Source of the DNA: Actinocorallia herbida
GTDB lineage: Bacteria > Actinomycetota > Actinomycetes > Streptosporangiales > Streptosporangiaceae
Reading direction: 5' to 3'
Assembly (NCBI RefSeq): GCF_003751225.1
Contig: NZ_RJKE01000001.1
Coordinates: 3,844,001-3,908,000, forward strand
DNA length: 64,000 nucleotides
In this document: positions 43,365-51,867 of the stretch, one piece after another
How the letters are laid out: the number at the start of each line of letters is the position of its first letter
Numbering within the stretch: position 1 is the stretch's first letter
The notes under the pieces: model-generated
The model's database searches: none
Seen by the model: only the letters and a program-made list of their open reading frames with translations
What the model was told of the DNA's origin: nothing
Translations under genes and position numbers: made by a program

Positions 43365-44102
43365 ATGAGCACCACGCTGGAGGGCAAGGTCGTCCTCGTC
43401 ACGGGGGCGTCGTCGGGGATCGGCGAGGCGACCGCGCTGGCGCTCGCCGCCGAGGGGGCCAGGGTCGCGGTCGGGGCCCGGCGCGCCGACCGGCTCGAGG
43501 CGCTGGTGCGCAAGGCGCCCGGCGAGCTGTGCGCCGTCGAACTCGACGTGACCGACCAGCGGTCGGTGCGCGACGCCGTCGCGCGGACCGTCGAGCGCTT
43601 CGGCGGGCTCGACGTCCTGGTGAACAACGCCGGGGTGATGCTCAGCGGCCCGATCGGGGGCGCGGACACCACCGAATGGACCCGCATGGTCGAGACCAAC
43701 CTGCTCGGGTCGATGTACACCGTGCACGCGGCGCTGCCGCAGCTGCTGGCGAGCAGGGGCTCCGTCGTGCAGGTCTCCTCGACCTCCGGCCGGATCGCCT
43801 CGGCCGGGAACGGCGTCTACGCCGCGACCAAGTTCGGGATCACCGCCTTCGCAGAGGCGCTGCGGCAGGAGGTCACCGACCAGGGCGTGCGCGTCGTGGT
43901 CGTCGAGCCGGGCTTCGTCGCCACCGAACTCGCCGACCACATCACGCACCCGACGATGCAGGCCGCCGCGCAGAGCATCGGCGCCTCGATGCGCACCCTT
44001 CAGCCCGAGGACATCGCCAACGCCGTCGTGTACGCGCTCACCCAGCCGGACCACGTCGCGGTCAACGAGATCCTCATCCGGCCGACCGACCAGACCCGCT
44101 GA
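43365..44102 (+). CDS. SDR-family oxidoreductase
   Basis: A 245-residue classical SDR. VVLVTGASSGIGEATALA is the NADP-binding motif, VLVNNAGVM the structural motif, VQVSSTSGRI and YAATKFGIT the catalytic Ser, Tyr and Lys. The form matches clavulanate-dehydrogenase-like/YdfG-type SDRs acting on small carbonyl compounds. The ATG has GAGGGAAGGG upstream. It is isolated by hairpins on both sides and so is probably monocistronic. Confidence 0.9.
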   Translation: MSTTLEGKVVLVTGASSGIGEATALALAAEGARVAVGARRADRLEALVRKAPGELCAVELDVTDQRSVRDAVARTVERFGGLDVLVNNAGVMLSGPIGGADTTEWTRMVETNLLGSMYTVHAALPQLLASRGSVVQVSSTSGRIASAGNGVYAATKFGITAFAEALRQEVTDQGVRVVVVEPGFVATELADHITHPTMQAAAQSIGASMRTLQPEDIANAVVYALTQPDHVAVNEILIRPTDQTR

Positions 44103-44105
44103 CCC

Positions 44106-44141
44106 GGCGGGGCCGCGCGCAGGGGTTCGCGCGGCCCCGCC
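44106..44141. terminator. Strong hairpin terminator
   Basis: A perfect 14-bp stem (GGCGGGGCCGCGCG) with an eight-base loop is followed by TTCCTCCC, directly after the SDR stop. Confidence 0.75.
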
Positions 44142-44180
44142 TTCCTCCCAGATCCGACGACCGAAGGCGGTGCGTCCTCG

Positions 44181-44879
44181 ATGGAAGACCCCCGGCCCGT
44201 TCCCGGCCCTGATCCTCGCCTCGTGGCCGTGCCCGAGGCCCCGGCGTCCGCGTGGACGCCCCCGCGCGCGGGTCTCGCCGATCTCGCCGGTCAGGCCGGC
44301 GACGTCCTGGACGATCTGCACCGCTTCGTCGCCGCGCCGCTGCTGCGGCGCCGTCATCTGACCTGGGGCGCCACCCGGGCGGAGGCCGCCGCGGCGATGC
44401 CCGGCGACCGGCTGCTGCCGCACGCCCAGTACCGCAGCACCCGCGCGATCACGGTCGCCGCGCCGCCGGAGCGGGTCTGGCCGTGGCTGGTCCAGGTCGG
44501 GCTGGGGCGGGGCGGCTGGTACGCCGACGACCTCCTGGACAACCTCGCCAGGCCCAGCGCCAGGGAGATCGTGCCGGAGCTCCAGGATCTCCGGGTCGGC
44601 CGGCGCCTGCCGATGTTCCCGCACCCCGCCGAGCGGGCGGCGGTCGTCGTCGACGGCTTCGCGGAGCCGTCCTGGCTGCTGTGGCGTGCCCCGAACCGCA
44701 CCTGGGCCTGGCGGCTGACCCCGCTGAGCGACGGGCGGACCCGGTTGGTCACCCGGATGCACACCCTGTACGAGTGGCGGCGGCCGCTGACACCGGTGAC
44801 GGTGCTGCTGATGGAGTTCGCCGACTACCCGATGATGCGGCGGATGCTGCTGGGGATCCGGGCGCGGGCCGAGGCCTGA
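44181..44879 (+). CDS. SRPBCC-family protein
   Basis: A 232-residue protein. After a Pro-rich ~40-residue start, LTWGATRAEAAAAMPGD and YRSTRAITVAAPPERVWPWL, VQVGLGRGGWYADDLL are typical of SRPBCC (START-like) proteins that bind hydrophobic ligands in a cavity, with LVTRMHTLYEWR near the end. No enzyme residues can be assigned. The ribosome site is weak. It is bounded by a terminator upstream and the tannase-like gene downstream. Confidence 0.8.
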   Translation: MEDPRPVPGPDPRLVAVPEAPASAWTPPRAGLADLAGQAGDVLDDLHRFVAAPLLRRRHLTWGATRAEAAAAMPGDRLLPHAQYRSTRAITVAAPPERVWPWLVQVGLGRGGWYADDLLDNLARPSAREIVPELQDLRVGRRLPMFPHPAERAAVVVDGFAEPSWLLWRAPNRTWAWRLTPLSDGRTRLVTRMHTLYEWRRPLTPVTVLLMEFADYPMMRRMLLGIRARAEA

Positions 44880-44986
44880 AGGAAGATTTTTTTCCAGAAG
44901 TCGTCACGTTCGCCGGGGCCGTCCGGTCTTAGTCGACGGCCGGTCGGCGCGGAGGCGCGCGGGGGCCTGTGCTTCTGGAAGGACAT

Positions 44987-46642
44987 ATGAAGAGATACCT
45001 CATGGCGACCGCGGTCACCGCGCTGGCCGCGGCGGGCCTCGGCCTGCTGCACGGGCTCGCTCCGGCGGCCGCCGACCCGGGCGCGGACCGGGCGCGGGTG
45101 ATCGTCCCCCGAGCCGCGGCCCGATGCGCGGCGCTCGAGGGCGTCCGGGTGGCCGCCGCGGACATCGGCCTGCCCACCCGAGGCGGGGAGATCGGCTCCG
45201 CGACGCTCACCGCGGCCGACCCGGCGCGCGGCAGGCCCGAGTTCTGCCTGGTCCAGGGCAAGGTGCGCGGATTCGACCCGACGGCGCCCGACATCGTTCT
45301 CCAGCTCAATCTGCCGACCTCGTGGAACCGCAAGTCGGCGCAGTTCGGCGGCGCGGGCTTCAACGGGACGGTCGTCACCGGGCTCGATGTCGCCCCCGGC
45401 CTCGGCAGCACCGATCCGGCACAGGGACAGCCGCCGATCAACCGGGGCTACGCCACTTTCGGCAGCGACGGGGGAACCGCCGTCAGCGGCCCCACCGGGT
45501 CTTTCGCGTTGAACGGGGAAGCACTCGCCAATTGGTCGGGGGAGAGCGTCAAGCGCACCCGCGACGCCGCCATCGAGATCGTGCATCGGTACTACGGGAA
45601 ACAGCCCGACAAGCAGTACTACGTGGGCGCCTCCAAGGGAGGGCACGAGGGCCTCGTCGCCGCGCAGCGCTACGGCGACGACTACGACGGGATCATCGCC
45701 TATTACCCGGCCGTGGCCAATCAGGCGATGGTGCTCGCCTACTACCGCATGTGGGAACAGGCCTATGGCCGTCCCGGCGGCTATCTCGATCCCGCGGAGC
45801 AGCGGCTGGTCTCCGACGCCGTCTACGGCACGTGCGACGGGCTCGACGGCGCCGTCGACGGGCTGATCTCCAACGTCCGGGGCTGCGACACCGCCTTCTC
45901 CGTCGAGTCGCTGCGCTGCCAGGACGGAACCACCGGTTCGGACGACTGCCTTTCCCCGACCCAGATCGAGACGCTCCGGACGGCCGCGTCCCGGTACGGG
46001 TTCGCGTTCCCGATGGCGAACGGCGTGACCGGGATCGGCGCCTTTCCGGTCCTGCGCGGCGGTGATCTCGCGCCCCTGCTGCTCGACGGCGAGGGCAACG
46101 GCGAAGCCTCGGTCTACCGCGCGCTCTTCGACCCGGAGATCCGCTACTTCATCCAGCAGGACGCCGACGGCTCCTCGGCGGATTTCGACTACCGGAAATA
46201 CGAGAAGCGCATCAAGGAACTGTCCCGGCTCCTGGACACGACGGACCCCGACCTCGATGGTTTCGCGCGCGACGGCGGCAAGCTGATCATCGTGCAGGGC
46301 ACCACCGACATGCTGGTCCCGCAGACCCTGACCGACGCCTACTACGAGGCGCTGGCCGACCGCTACGGCCCCTCGATCCGCCGATTCGTGCGCTATTACG
46401 TGCAGCCCGGCTACGCCCACGGCCCCGGACGCTTCGACCTCGCCTGGGACTCCCTCTCCGCCCTCGACGCGTGGGCGAGCCGGGGCAAGCCGCCGACCGG
46501 CCCGGTCGCCACCGACGCCACCTCCGGCGCAGGGCACCGCACCCGCCCCCTGTGCGAATACCCGCGGTGGCCGAAGTACCGGGGCCGCGGCGACGTCGGT
46601 GAGGCCGCGAACTTCACGTGTGCCGGGGGAGGGCGCCACTGA
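44987..46642 (+). CDS. Secreted tannase/feruloyl-esterase-family hydrolase
   Basis: A 551-residue exported hydrolase. A signal peptide (MKRYLMATAVTALAAAGLGL, cleavage near APAAADP) precedes a tannase-type domain: GFNGTVVTGLD, YVGASKGGHEGLV nucleophile elbow, CDGLDGAVDGLIS Ca-binding lid loop, IIVQGTTDMLVP acid and QPGYAHGPGRF with the His. Paired cysteines support secretion. It would cleave aromatic esters of plant polymers. The ATG has GAAGGA upstream, and the transcript ends in a very long hairpin. Confidence 0.92.
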   Translation: MKRYLMATAVTALAAAGLGLLHGLAPAAADPGADRARVIVPRAAARCAALEGVRVAAADIGLPTRGGEIGSATLTAADPARGRPEFCLVQGKVRGFDPTAPDIVLQLNLPTSWNRKSAQFGGAGFNGTVVTGLDVAPGLGSTDPAQGQPPINRGYATFGSDGGTAVSGPTGSFALNGEALANWSGESVKRTRDAAIEIVHRYYGKQPDKQYYVGASKGGHEGLVAAQRYGDDYDGIIAYYPAVANQAMVLAYYRMWEQAYGRPGGYLDPAEQRLVSDAVYGTCDGLDGAVDGLISNVRGCDTAFSVESLRCQDGTTGSDDCLSPTQIETLRTAASRYGFAFPMANGVTGIGAFPVLRGGDLAPLLLDGEGNGEASVYRALFDPEIRYFIQQDADGSSADFDYRKYEKRIKELSRLLDTTDPDLDGFARDGGKLIIVQGTTDMLVPQTLTDAYYEALADRYGPSIRRFVRYYVQPGYAHGPGRFDLAWDSLSALDAWASRGKPPTGPVATDATSGAGHRTRPLCEYPRWPKYRGRGDVGEAANFTCAGGGRH

Positions 46643-46684
46643 CAGCGCATCGGGCGGGTCCATGACCTGCCCGGACTGACGCGT

Positions 46685-46729
46685 GACGCCGAGGACGGGA
46701 ACCGGAGGCCGGTTCCCGTCCTCGGCGTC
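46685..46729. terminator. Perfect 21-bp hairpin terminator
   Basis: Arms at 46685-46705 and 46709-46729 are perfectly complementary with a three-base AGG loop, 43 bases after the tannase-like gene. It is the longest hairpin in the window. Confidence 0.8.
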
Positions 46730-46759
46730 CCCTTGCGCGCGGCCGGCACGCCATGATCG

Positions 46760-46778
46760 CCGAACGTTCGGATAGGGT
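46760..46778 (+). promoter_or_regulatory. Palindrome and -10 box of LAL regulator promoter
   Basis: CCGAACGTTCGG (46760-46771) is a perfect 12-base palindrome immediately before TAGGGT (46773-46778), an actinobacterial -10. A protein binding there would block the promoter of the regulator gene starting at 46831. Confidence 0.5.
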
Positions 46779-46830
46779 CGACCCGCCAAAGCCCCATGCG
46801 TCGGCGGGGCCTCCAGCGAAGGTGACACCC

Positions 46831-49590
46831 ATGACAGAGACGGCGCCGCTCCGCGGGCGGCAGCGCGAATCGGCGCAGCTCGCCGCGATGCTGGACCGGG
46901 CGCGCGCCGGGCACAGCGGCGCGCTCGCCGTCTCCGGTGAGGCGGGCATCGGCAAGACCGCCCTGCTGGATCAGCTCGAGGCCCGCGCCGCCGGCCGGGT
47001 CCGGGTGGAGCGCATCGTCGCCTCGGAGTCCGAGATGGAGCTGGCCTACGCCGGGCTCCAGCAGATGTGCGGGCCCATGATGGACGGGGCGGAGACCCTG
47101 CCCGCGCCGCAGCGCGAGGCGATCGAGGCGGCGTTCGGCCTGCGCGAGGCCGCCGCGCCCAGCCCGTTCCTCGTCGGACTCGCCCTGCTCGGGCTGCTCA
47201 CCGAGGCCGCGGGCGACCGGGGGCTGCTCTGCGTCGTGGACGACGGGCAGTGGCTCGACGTGGCGTCGGCGCGCGCCGTCGCGTTCGCCGCCCGGCGTCT
47301 CGACGCCGAGGGGGTCGCCCTCGTGCTCGCCATGCGCACGGTCGGCGAGGCGTTCGCCGGGCTTCCGCAGCTCGTCGTGGAAGGGCTGGACCACAACGAC
47401 GCGCGCGAGCTGCTGCGCCTCGCGGTCCCCGGCGGCCTCGACCGGCAGATCCGGGACCAGCTGATCGCGGAGGCGCGCGGCAACCCGCTCGCGCTGCGGG
47501 AGCTGCCCCGGGCGCTGAGCCCTGCCGCGATCGCCGGCGGGTTCGCGCTGACCGGCTCGATGCCGCTGGAGAACCGCATCGAGCGGAGCCTCGTCGCGCA
47601 GCTCGAGGCGCTGCCAGAGTCGGCGCGCCGCCTGCTGCAGCTCGCCGCCGCGGACCCGACCGGGGACCCCGGGCTGCTCTGGCGGGCGAGCGTGGTCCTA
47701 GGGCTGGGCGCGGGGGACTTCGACGCCGCCAAACAGGCCGACGCGCTCGTCGTCGGCACCCGCGTCAGCTTCCGGCACCCGCTCGTGCGGTCGGCCGTCT
47801 ACCGGGCGGCGTCGGCGGCCGACCGGCGCCGCGTCCACGGCGCGCTGGCCGAGGTCACGAGCGTCGACCAGGACCCCGATCGCCGGGCCTGGCACCGCGC
47901 CAGCGCGACCCTGCTCCCGGACGAGACGGTCGCCGCCGATCTGGAGCGGTCCGCGGTCCGGGCGCGCACCCGGGGCGGCGCGGCCGCGGCCGGCGCGTTC
48001 CTGGAGCGGGCCGCGGAGCTGACCCCCGCACCGGCCGACCGCGGGCGGCGGCTGATCGCGGCCGCCGAGGCCAAGCACGAGGCGGGCGCGCCCGCGGCCG
48101 CGCTGCGGCTGGTCGACACGGCGAGCGGCCTGCCCCTCACCCCGTTGCAGGAGGCGCTCGTCGCCCGGCTGCGCGCCCGCGCCGGATACGCGCTGCGGCG
48201 CGACAGCAGCGGACCGCGGCTCCTTCTCGCCGCGGCGCAGGGCCTGGAAGGGCTCGACCCGGTGCTCGCCCGCGACACCTACATCGAGGCGCTGTCGGCC
48301 GCGATCTACGGCGGTCGGCTGGGCGACGCCGAGCAGGTGGCGGCGGTCTCGAACGCGATCATCGAGGCGACCGCCGACGAGGACTCCGACCGGGCCAGGG
48401 ACCTCATCCTGCGCGGCCAGGCGCTGCTCGCCGCCAAGGGGCAGGAGGCCGCGATCGAGACCCTGCGCCGGGCTCAGCGCGCGTTCCTGGAGCAGGCCCC
48501 GGACTCACTCGAGCTGCACTGGATGTGGTTCGCCTCCCGGTCCGCGCAGGATCTCTGGGAGGCCCGCACCCTCCGCGCGCTCGCCGACCGGCAGGTCGAG
48601 CTGGCCCGCGCCGCGGGCCTGGTGACGGTGCTGCCGATCGCGCTGAGCCTGCTGATGGTGGCGCAGACCGTCGACGGCGAACTCGACGCCGCCGAAGCCT
48701 CCTGCGACGAGATCGACGCCATCAAGGACGTCACCGGCAACCCGCTCCCGCAGTACGGGCGGCTCTTCCTCGCGGCCTACCGGGGCCAGCCCGCCGAGGC
48801 GGAGCCCCTGGCCGTGCGGATCCGCGCCGACGCCGCCGCGCGGGGCGAGGGCTACGGGCTGAGCGCGGTCAACTTCGGCGAGGCCATCCTCTACAACGGG
48901 CTGGGCCGCTTCGCCGAGGCGGTCGCCTCCGGCCGTCGCGAGCTGCCGTACACCCATGAGCTGAGCCACGCGATGCGCACGCTGCTCGAACTCGTCGAGG
49001 CGGCGTCGCACACCGGTGAGCGCGAGCTCGCCGAGCAGGCGTTCGAGCAGCTCGCGAGCGTCACCCGGCCGGTCGGGACGAACTGGGCGATCGCCGTGCT
49101 CACGATGGCGCAGGCCCAGGTGCGGGATGGCGACGAGGCCCAGACCCTGTACCTCGACGCGATCAGGCGCTTCGAGGAGGAGCGGATCCCGATCATGGTC
49201 GGCCGCTGCCGGCTGCTGTACGGGGAGGAGCTGAGCCGCCGCGGCCTGTCCGCAGAGGCGCGCGACCAGCTCCGCGCCGCGCACGAGGTGCTGTCGACCG
49301 TCGGCCTGAACGGCTTCGCCGAGCGCGCCGCCCGCGAGCTGCGCGCGATCGGCGAGACCCTGCGGGTCACCGCGCACGCGTCGGTCGCGCGGCTCACCGA
49401 CCAGGAGCTCAACGTCGCGCGCCTCGCCCGCGAAGGGCTCACCAACCGCGACATCGGCGCCCGCCTGTTCCTCAGCGACCGCACCGCCGAGTACCACCTC
49501 CGCAAGGTCTTCACCAAACTCGGCATCAAGGGTCGCGCCGAACTGAAGACCGCCCTCGCCGACCTCGACCAGTCGACGCACCCCGACTAG
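46831..49590 (+). CDS. LAL-type LuxR-family ATP-binding transcriptional regulator
   Basis: A 919-residue large ATP-binding LuxR regulator. Walker A is SGEAGIGKTALL (Lys42), Walker B LLCVVDDGQWLD, followed by the STAND/AAA region and a long TPR-like helical middle (residues ~400-850). The C-terminal HTH is LTDQELNVARLAREGLTNRD, IGARLFLSDRTAEYHLRKVF. LAL proteins often switch on catabolic or antibiotic gene clusters. Here the nearest candidate targets are the tannase-like gene and neighbours, though a strong terminator separates them. The start has GAAGG upstream, and the N-terminus matches the family. Confidence 0.92.
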   Translation: MTETAPLRGRQRESAQLAAMLDRARAGHSGALAVSGEAGIGKTALLDQLEARAAGRVRVERIVASESEMELAYAGLQQMCGPMMDGAETLPAPQREAIEAAFGLREAAAPSPFLVGLALLGLLTEAAGDRGLLCVVDDGQWLDVASARAVAFAARRLDAEGVALVLAMRTVGEAFAGLPQLVVEGLDHNDARELLRLAVPGGLDRQIRDQLIAEARGNPLALRELPRALSPAAIAGGFALTGSMPLENRIERSLVAQLEALPESARRLLQLAAADPTGDPGLLWRASVVLGLGAGDFDAAKQADALVVGTRVSFRHPLVRSAVYRAASAADRRRVHGALAEVTSVDQDPDRRAWHRASATLLPDETVAADLERSAVRARTRGGAAAAGAFLERAAELTPAPADRGRRLIAAAEAKHEAGAPAAALRLVDTASGLPLTPLQEALVARLRARAGYALRRDSSGPRLLLAAAQGLEGLDPVLARDTYIEALSAAIYGGRLGDAEQVAAVSNAIIEATADEDSDRARDLILRGQALLAAKGQEAAIETLRRAQRAFLEQAPDSLELHWMWFASRSAQDLWEARTLRALADRQVELARAAGLVTVLPIALSLLMVAQTVDGELDAAEASCDEIDAIKDVTGNPLPQYGRLFLAAYRGQPAEAEPLAVRIRADAAARGEGYGLSAVNFGEAILYNGLGRFAEAVASGRRELPYTHELSHAMRTLLELVEAASHTGERELAEQAFEQLASVTRPVGTNWAIAVLTMAQAQVRDGDEAQTLYLDAIRRFEEERIPIMVGRCRLLYGEELSRRGLSAEARDQLRAAHEVLSTVGLNGFAERAARELRAIGETLRVTAHASVARLTDQELNVARLAREGLTNRDIGARLFLSDRTAEYHLRKVFTKLGIKGRAELKTALADLDQSTHPD

Positions 49591-49665
49591 CCCGGAGGCG
49601 GCTGGACGGGCGCGGGCCTGCGCCGGCACACCCGGGAGGCCGTCAGGTCCGGGCGCCGGCATCCG

Positions 49666-49678
49666 TAGGGTGGACGGC
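49666..49678 (+). promoter_or_regulatory. Leaderless -10 box
   Basis: TAGGGT followed by seven bases and ATG at 49679, without a Shine-Dalgarno, indicates a leaderless transcript and decides the start of the next gene. Confidence 0.55.
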
Positions 49679-50374
49679 ATGAGCGATGCACAGACGGCAG
49701 AGGCGGCCGGGACGACGACCGCGGAGGTCATGGCCGAGCTGGCCGGGCTCGAGGATCCGAAGGCGCGCGCGGTGAACGAGAAGCGCGGCGACGATCACGG
49801 GGTGAACCTGACGAAGCTGCGCGCGGTCGCGAAGCGGCTCAAGACGCAGCAGGACCTCGCGCGGGCGCTCTGGGCGACCGACGACACCGCGGCGAGGCTC
49901 CTGGCGATCCTGATCTGCCGCCCCAAGGACTTCACCCGGGACGAACTGGACACCATGCTGCGCGAGTCCCGCGCCCCCAAGGCGCACGACTGGCTCGTCA
50001 ACTACGTGGTGAAGAAGAACCCGGCCGCCGAAGAGCTGCGCCTCGCCTGGATGGCGGACCCGGATCCGGTCGTCGCCAGCGCGGGGTGGGCCCTCACCGT
50101 CGAGCGGGTGGCGAAGAAGCCCGCGGGCCTCGACCTCCCCGGCCTGCTCGACGTCATCGAGGCCGGGATGAAGGACGCCCCCGACCGCCTCCAGTGGGCG
50201 ATGAACCACTGCCTGGCCCAGATCGGGATCAGCCACCCCGAGCACCGCGCCCGGGCCCTCGACATCGGCGAACGCCTGGAAGTCCTCAAGGACTACCCGA
50301 CCCCGCCCAACTGCACCTCCCCCTTCGCCCCCATCTGGATCAACGAGATCGTCCGCCGCCAGACCGCGGGCTAG
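49679..50374 (+). CDS. HEAT-like repeat protein, DNA alkylation repair (AlkD-like)
   Basis: A 231-residue all-helical protein. VNEKRGDDHGVNLTKLRAVA, KRLKTQQDLARALWATDDTA, HDWLVNYVVKKNP and LDVIEAGMKDAPDRLQWAM, NHCLAQIGI look like HEAT-like repeats of the AlkD/AlkC fold, which surround damaged DNA. The WAMNHCLAQIG segment is typical of a bacterial subgroup annotated as DNA alkylation repair proteins; the glycosylase activity of this subgroup is uncertain. It is probably translated without a leader and stands alone. Confidence 0.8.
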   Translation: MSDAQTAEAAGTTTAEVMAELAGLEDPKARAVNEKRGDDHGVNLTKLRAVAKRLKTQQDLARALWATDDTAARLLAILICRPKDFTRDELDTMLRESRAPKAHDWLVNYVVKKNPAAEELRLAWMADPDPVVASAGWALTVERVAKKPAGLDLPGLLDVIEAGMKDAPDRLQWAMNHCLAQIGISHPEHRARALDIGERLEVLKDYPTPPNCTSPFAPIWINEIVRRQTAG

Positions 50375-50408
50375 CGGCCCCACCGGAGCGAGGCCGCGCG
50401 GCGCGGGG

Positions 50409-51221
50409 TCAGGAGCCGACCCGCGCGCGGTCCGCCCAGTCCAGTGCCTCGTCGATGAACGCGGCAAGGGCGCCGGGGTCCTGGGCGTGGGCGAGGTGCC
50501 CCTGGCCCGGCATCACCCGCACCCGGGCGCGGGGCATCGCCTCGGCGATCCGGGCGAACGGCTCCCCGTACGGGAGCGCGCCCTCGTTGTCCCCGCCGAG
50601 CAGTAGCGTGACAGGCTGGGCGAGCAGGCCGTAGCCGGGCAGATCGGCCTCGTGGTCGTTGAGCGCGCCGAGTTCCCTGGCCAGCGGTGCGGCGAGCGGC
50701 CGCAACACCTGCCACACCGGGGTCCGGCGCAGCTCCGCTACGTATTCAGCGGAGAAGCCGGACACGTCCCGGTTCACGATCTCGACCGCCAGGTCCAGGT
50801 CGCCCGCCTCGTCGGCCTGCCGCAGGGCGTCCAGCGCCGGTGCGCCGAAGGGCCGCACCACGGGTTCGTAGAGTGTCAGGGAGCGGATGCCCGGGTGCCG
50901 CGTCGCCGCCTCCAGCGCGATCAGGCCGCCGTAGCTCCAGCCGAACAGGTCGACGCCGTCGGCCGTGCCGAGGTCGTCGAGCACCCGGCACAGGTCGTCG
51001 ACCTCGGTGCCGATCGAATACCCGTCGCCCAGCGGCCCACTGGGCCGGCGACCGCGCCGGTTCAGCACGTACACGGGCCGATCCGTGGCCAGCGCGTCGA
51101 CCACGGGCCGCCACGACGCGGCGTCGGCCATGACCCCCGGCACGATCACCAGCGGCGTGCCCACCCCGCCTCGATGGCTGAGCGTCAGGACCACGCCGTC
51201 CCACTCCACCCGCACCAGCAT
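50409..51221 (-). CDS. Alpha/beta hydrolase
   Basis: A 270-residue alpha/beta hydrolase. LVIVPGVMADAASW takes the oxyanion position, DLFGWSYGGLIALEAA is the nucleophile elbow with Ser, LLLGGDNEGALPY the acid region and MPGQGHLAHAQDP the catalytic His. It resembles small esterases or menaquinone-type hydrolases without a lid signature. The ATG has GGGGG at six bases; an ATG eight codons upstream is less likely. It is convergent with the HEAT-repeat gene. Confidence 0.88.
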   Translation of the reverse strand: MLVRVEWDGVVLTLSHRGGVGTPLVIVPGVMADAASWRPVVDALATDRPVYVLNRRGRRPSGPLGDGYSIGTEVDDLCRVLDDLGTADGVDLFGWSYGGLIALEAATRHPGIRSLTLYEPVVRPFGAPALDALRQADEAGDLDLAVEIVNRDVSGFSAEYVAELRRTPVWQVLRPLAAPLARELGALNDHEADLPGYGLLAQPVTLLLGGDNEGALPYGEPFARIAEAMPRARVRVMPGQGHLAHAQDPGALAAFIDEALDWADRARVGS

Positions 51222-51459
51222 GCGAAACCCCCATTTCGACCACAAGGACAGATCGAACCTACCTCCGGCGGGCGGGCCTTAGATCGTTTCCGGGACCAGT
51301 GCCCCAGGAGACTCGGCGGCCTTGCGCAGAGGCACGCGACGGCGTACGTCGGCGCGAGCGCCGACGGTACGGGGACCGCGCGATCTTGGGGGTGCGGGGC
51401 CCTGGCGGAGACCACGGTTCGCGCTGTAGGCCTTTTCTTTCGTCTACCAGGGAGAGGCC

Positions 51460-51858
51460 GTGCCCGCCGGATCCGACCTTCATGTCCGCTACCACCCGGC
51501 CTGTGGCTGGTCGCTTCTGGGGTTCGGGGTGGTCGGCACGGCGGCCGGGGTCTGGGCGCTGCTGGTCGGGATGGGGTTCGGCCAGATCCTGGTGATGGGG
51601 CCGATCTTCGTCTTCCTGGGCTACCGCTACCTGGCGGGCGAGTGCTTCTCCTACGAGCCGCGCACCCGGGCGATCACGCTCATCGGACCCGCCGGCAACG
51701 AGCGGCTCGTCCGCATCGGCGAAGAAGAACTCCTTGTCATGGAGGGTGGCCGCATCATCACCGTCTACCGTGGCAAAAGACGCAAACTCCCGCCTCGCCG
51801 TGTGTTCTGCCGCCGCGACGACTGGGACGCCGTCGCCGCCGCCATCCCCGACGCCTGA
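51460..51858 (+). CDS. Small membrane protein with PH-like cytosolic part
   Basis: A 132-residue protein with two hydrophobic helices (residues ~17-36 and ~40-54) and a following strand-rich segment YEPRTRAITLIGPAGNERLV, IGEEELLVMEGGRIITVYRG like a bacterial PH-type domain. No catalytic motif. The GTG start has GGGAGAGG upstream. It ends nine bases before the stop of the convergent DUF6603-cluster operon, with no terminator between, so the two transcripts must overlap. Confidence 0.75.
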   Translation: MPAGSDLHVRYHPACGWSLLGFGVVGTAAGVWALLVGMGFGQILVMGPIFVFLGYRYLAGECFSYEPRTRAITLIGPAGNERLVRIGEEELLVMEGGRIITVYRGKRRKLPPRRVFCRRDDWDAVAAAIPDA

Positions 51859-51867
51859 CCGCCCTCA

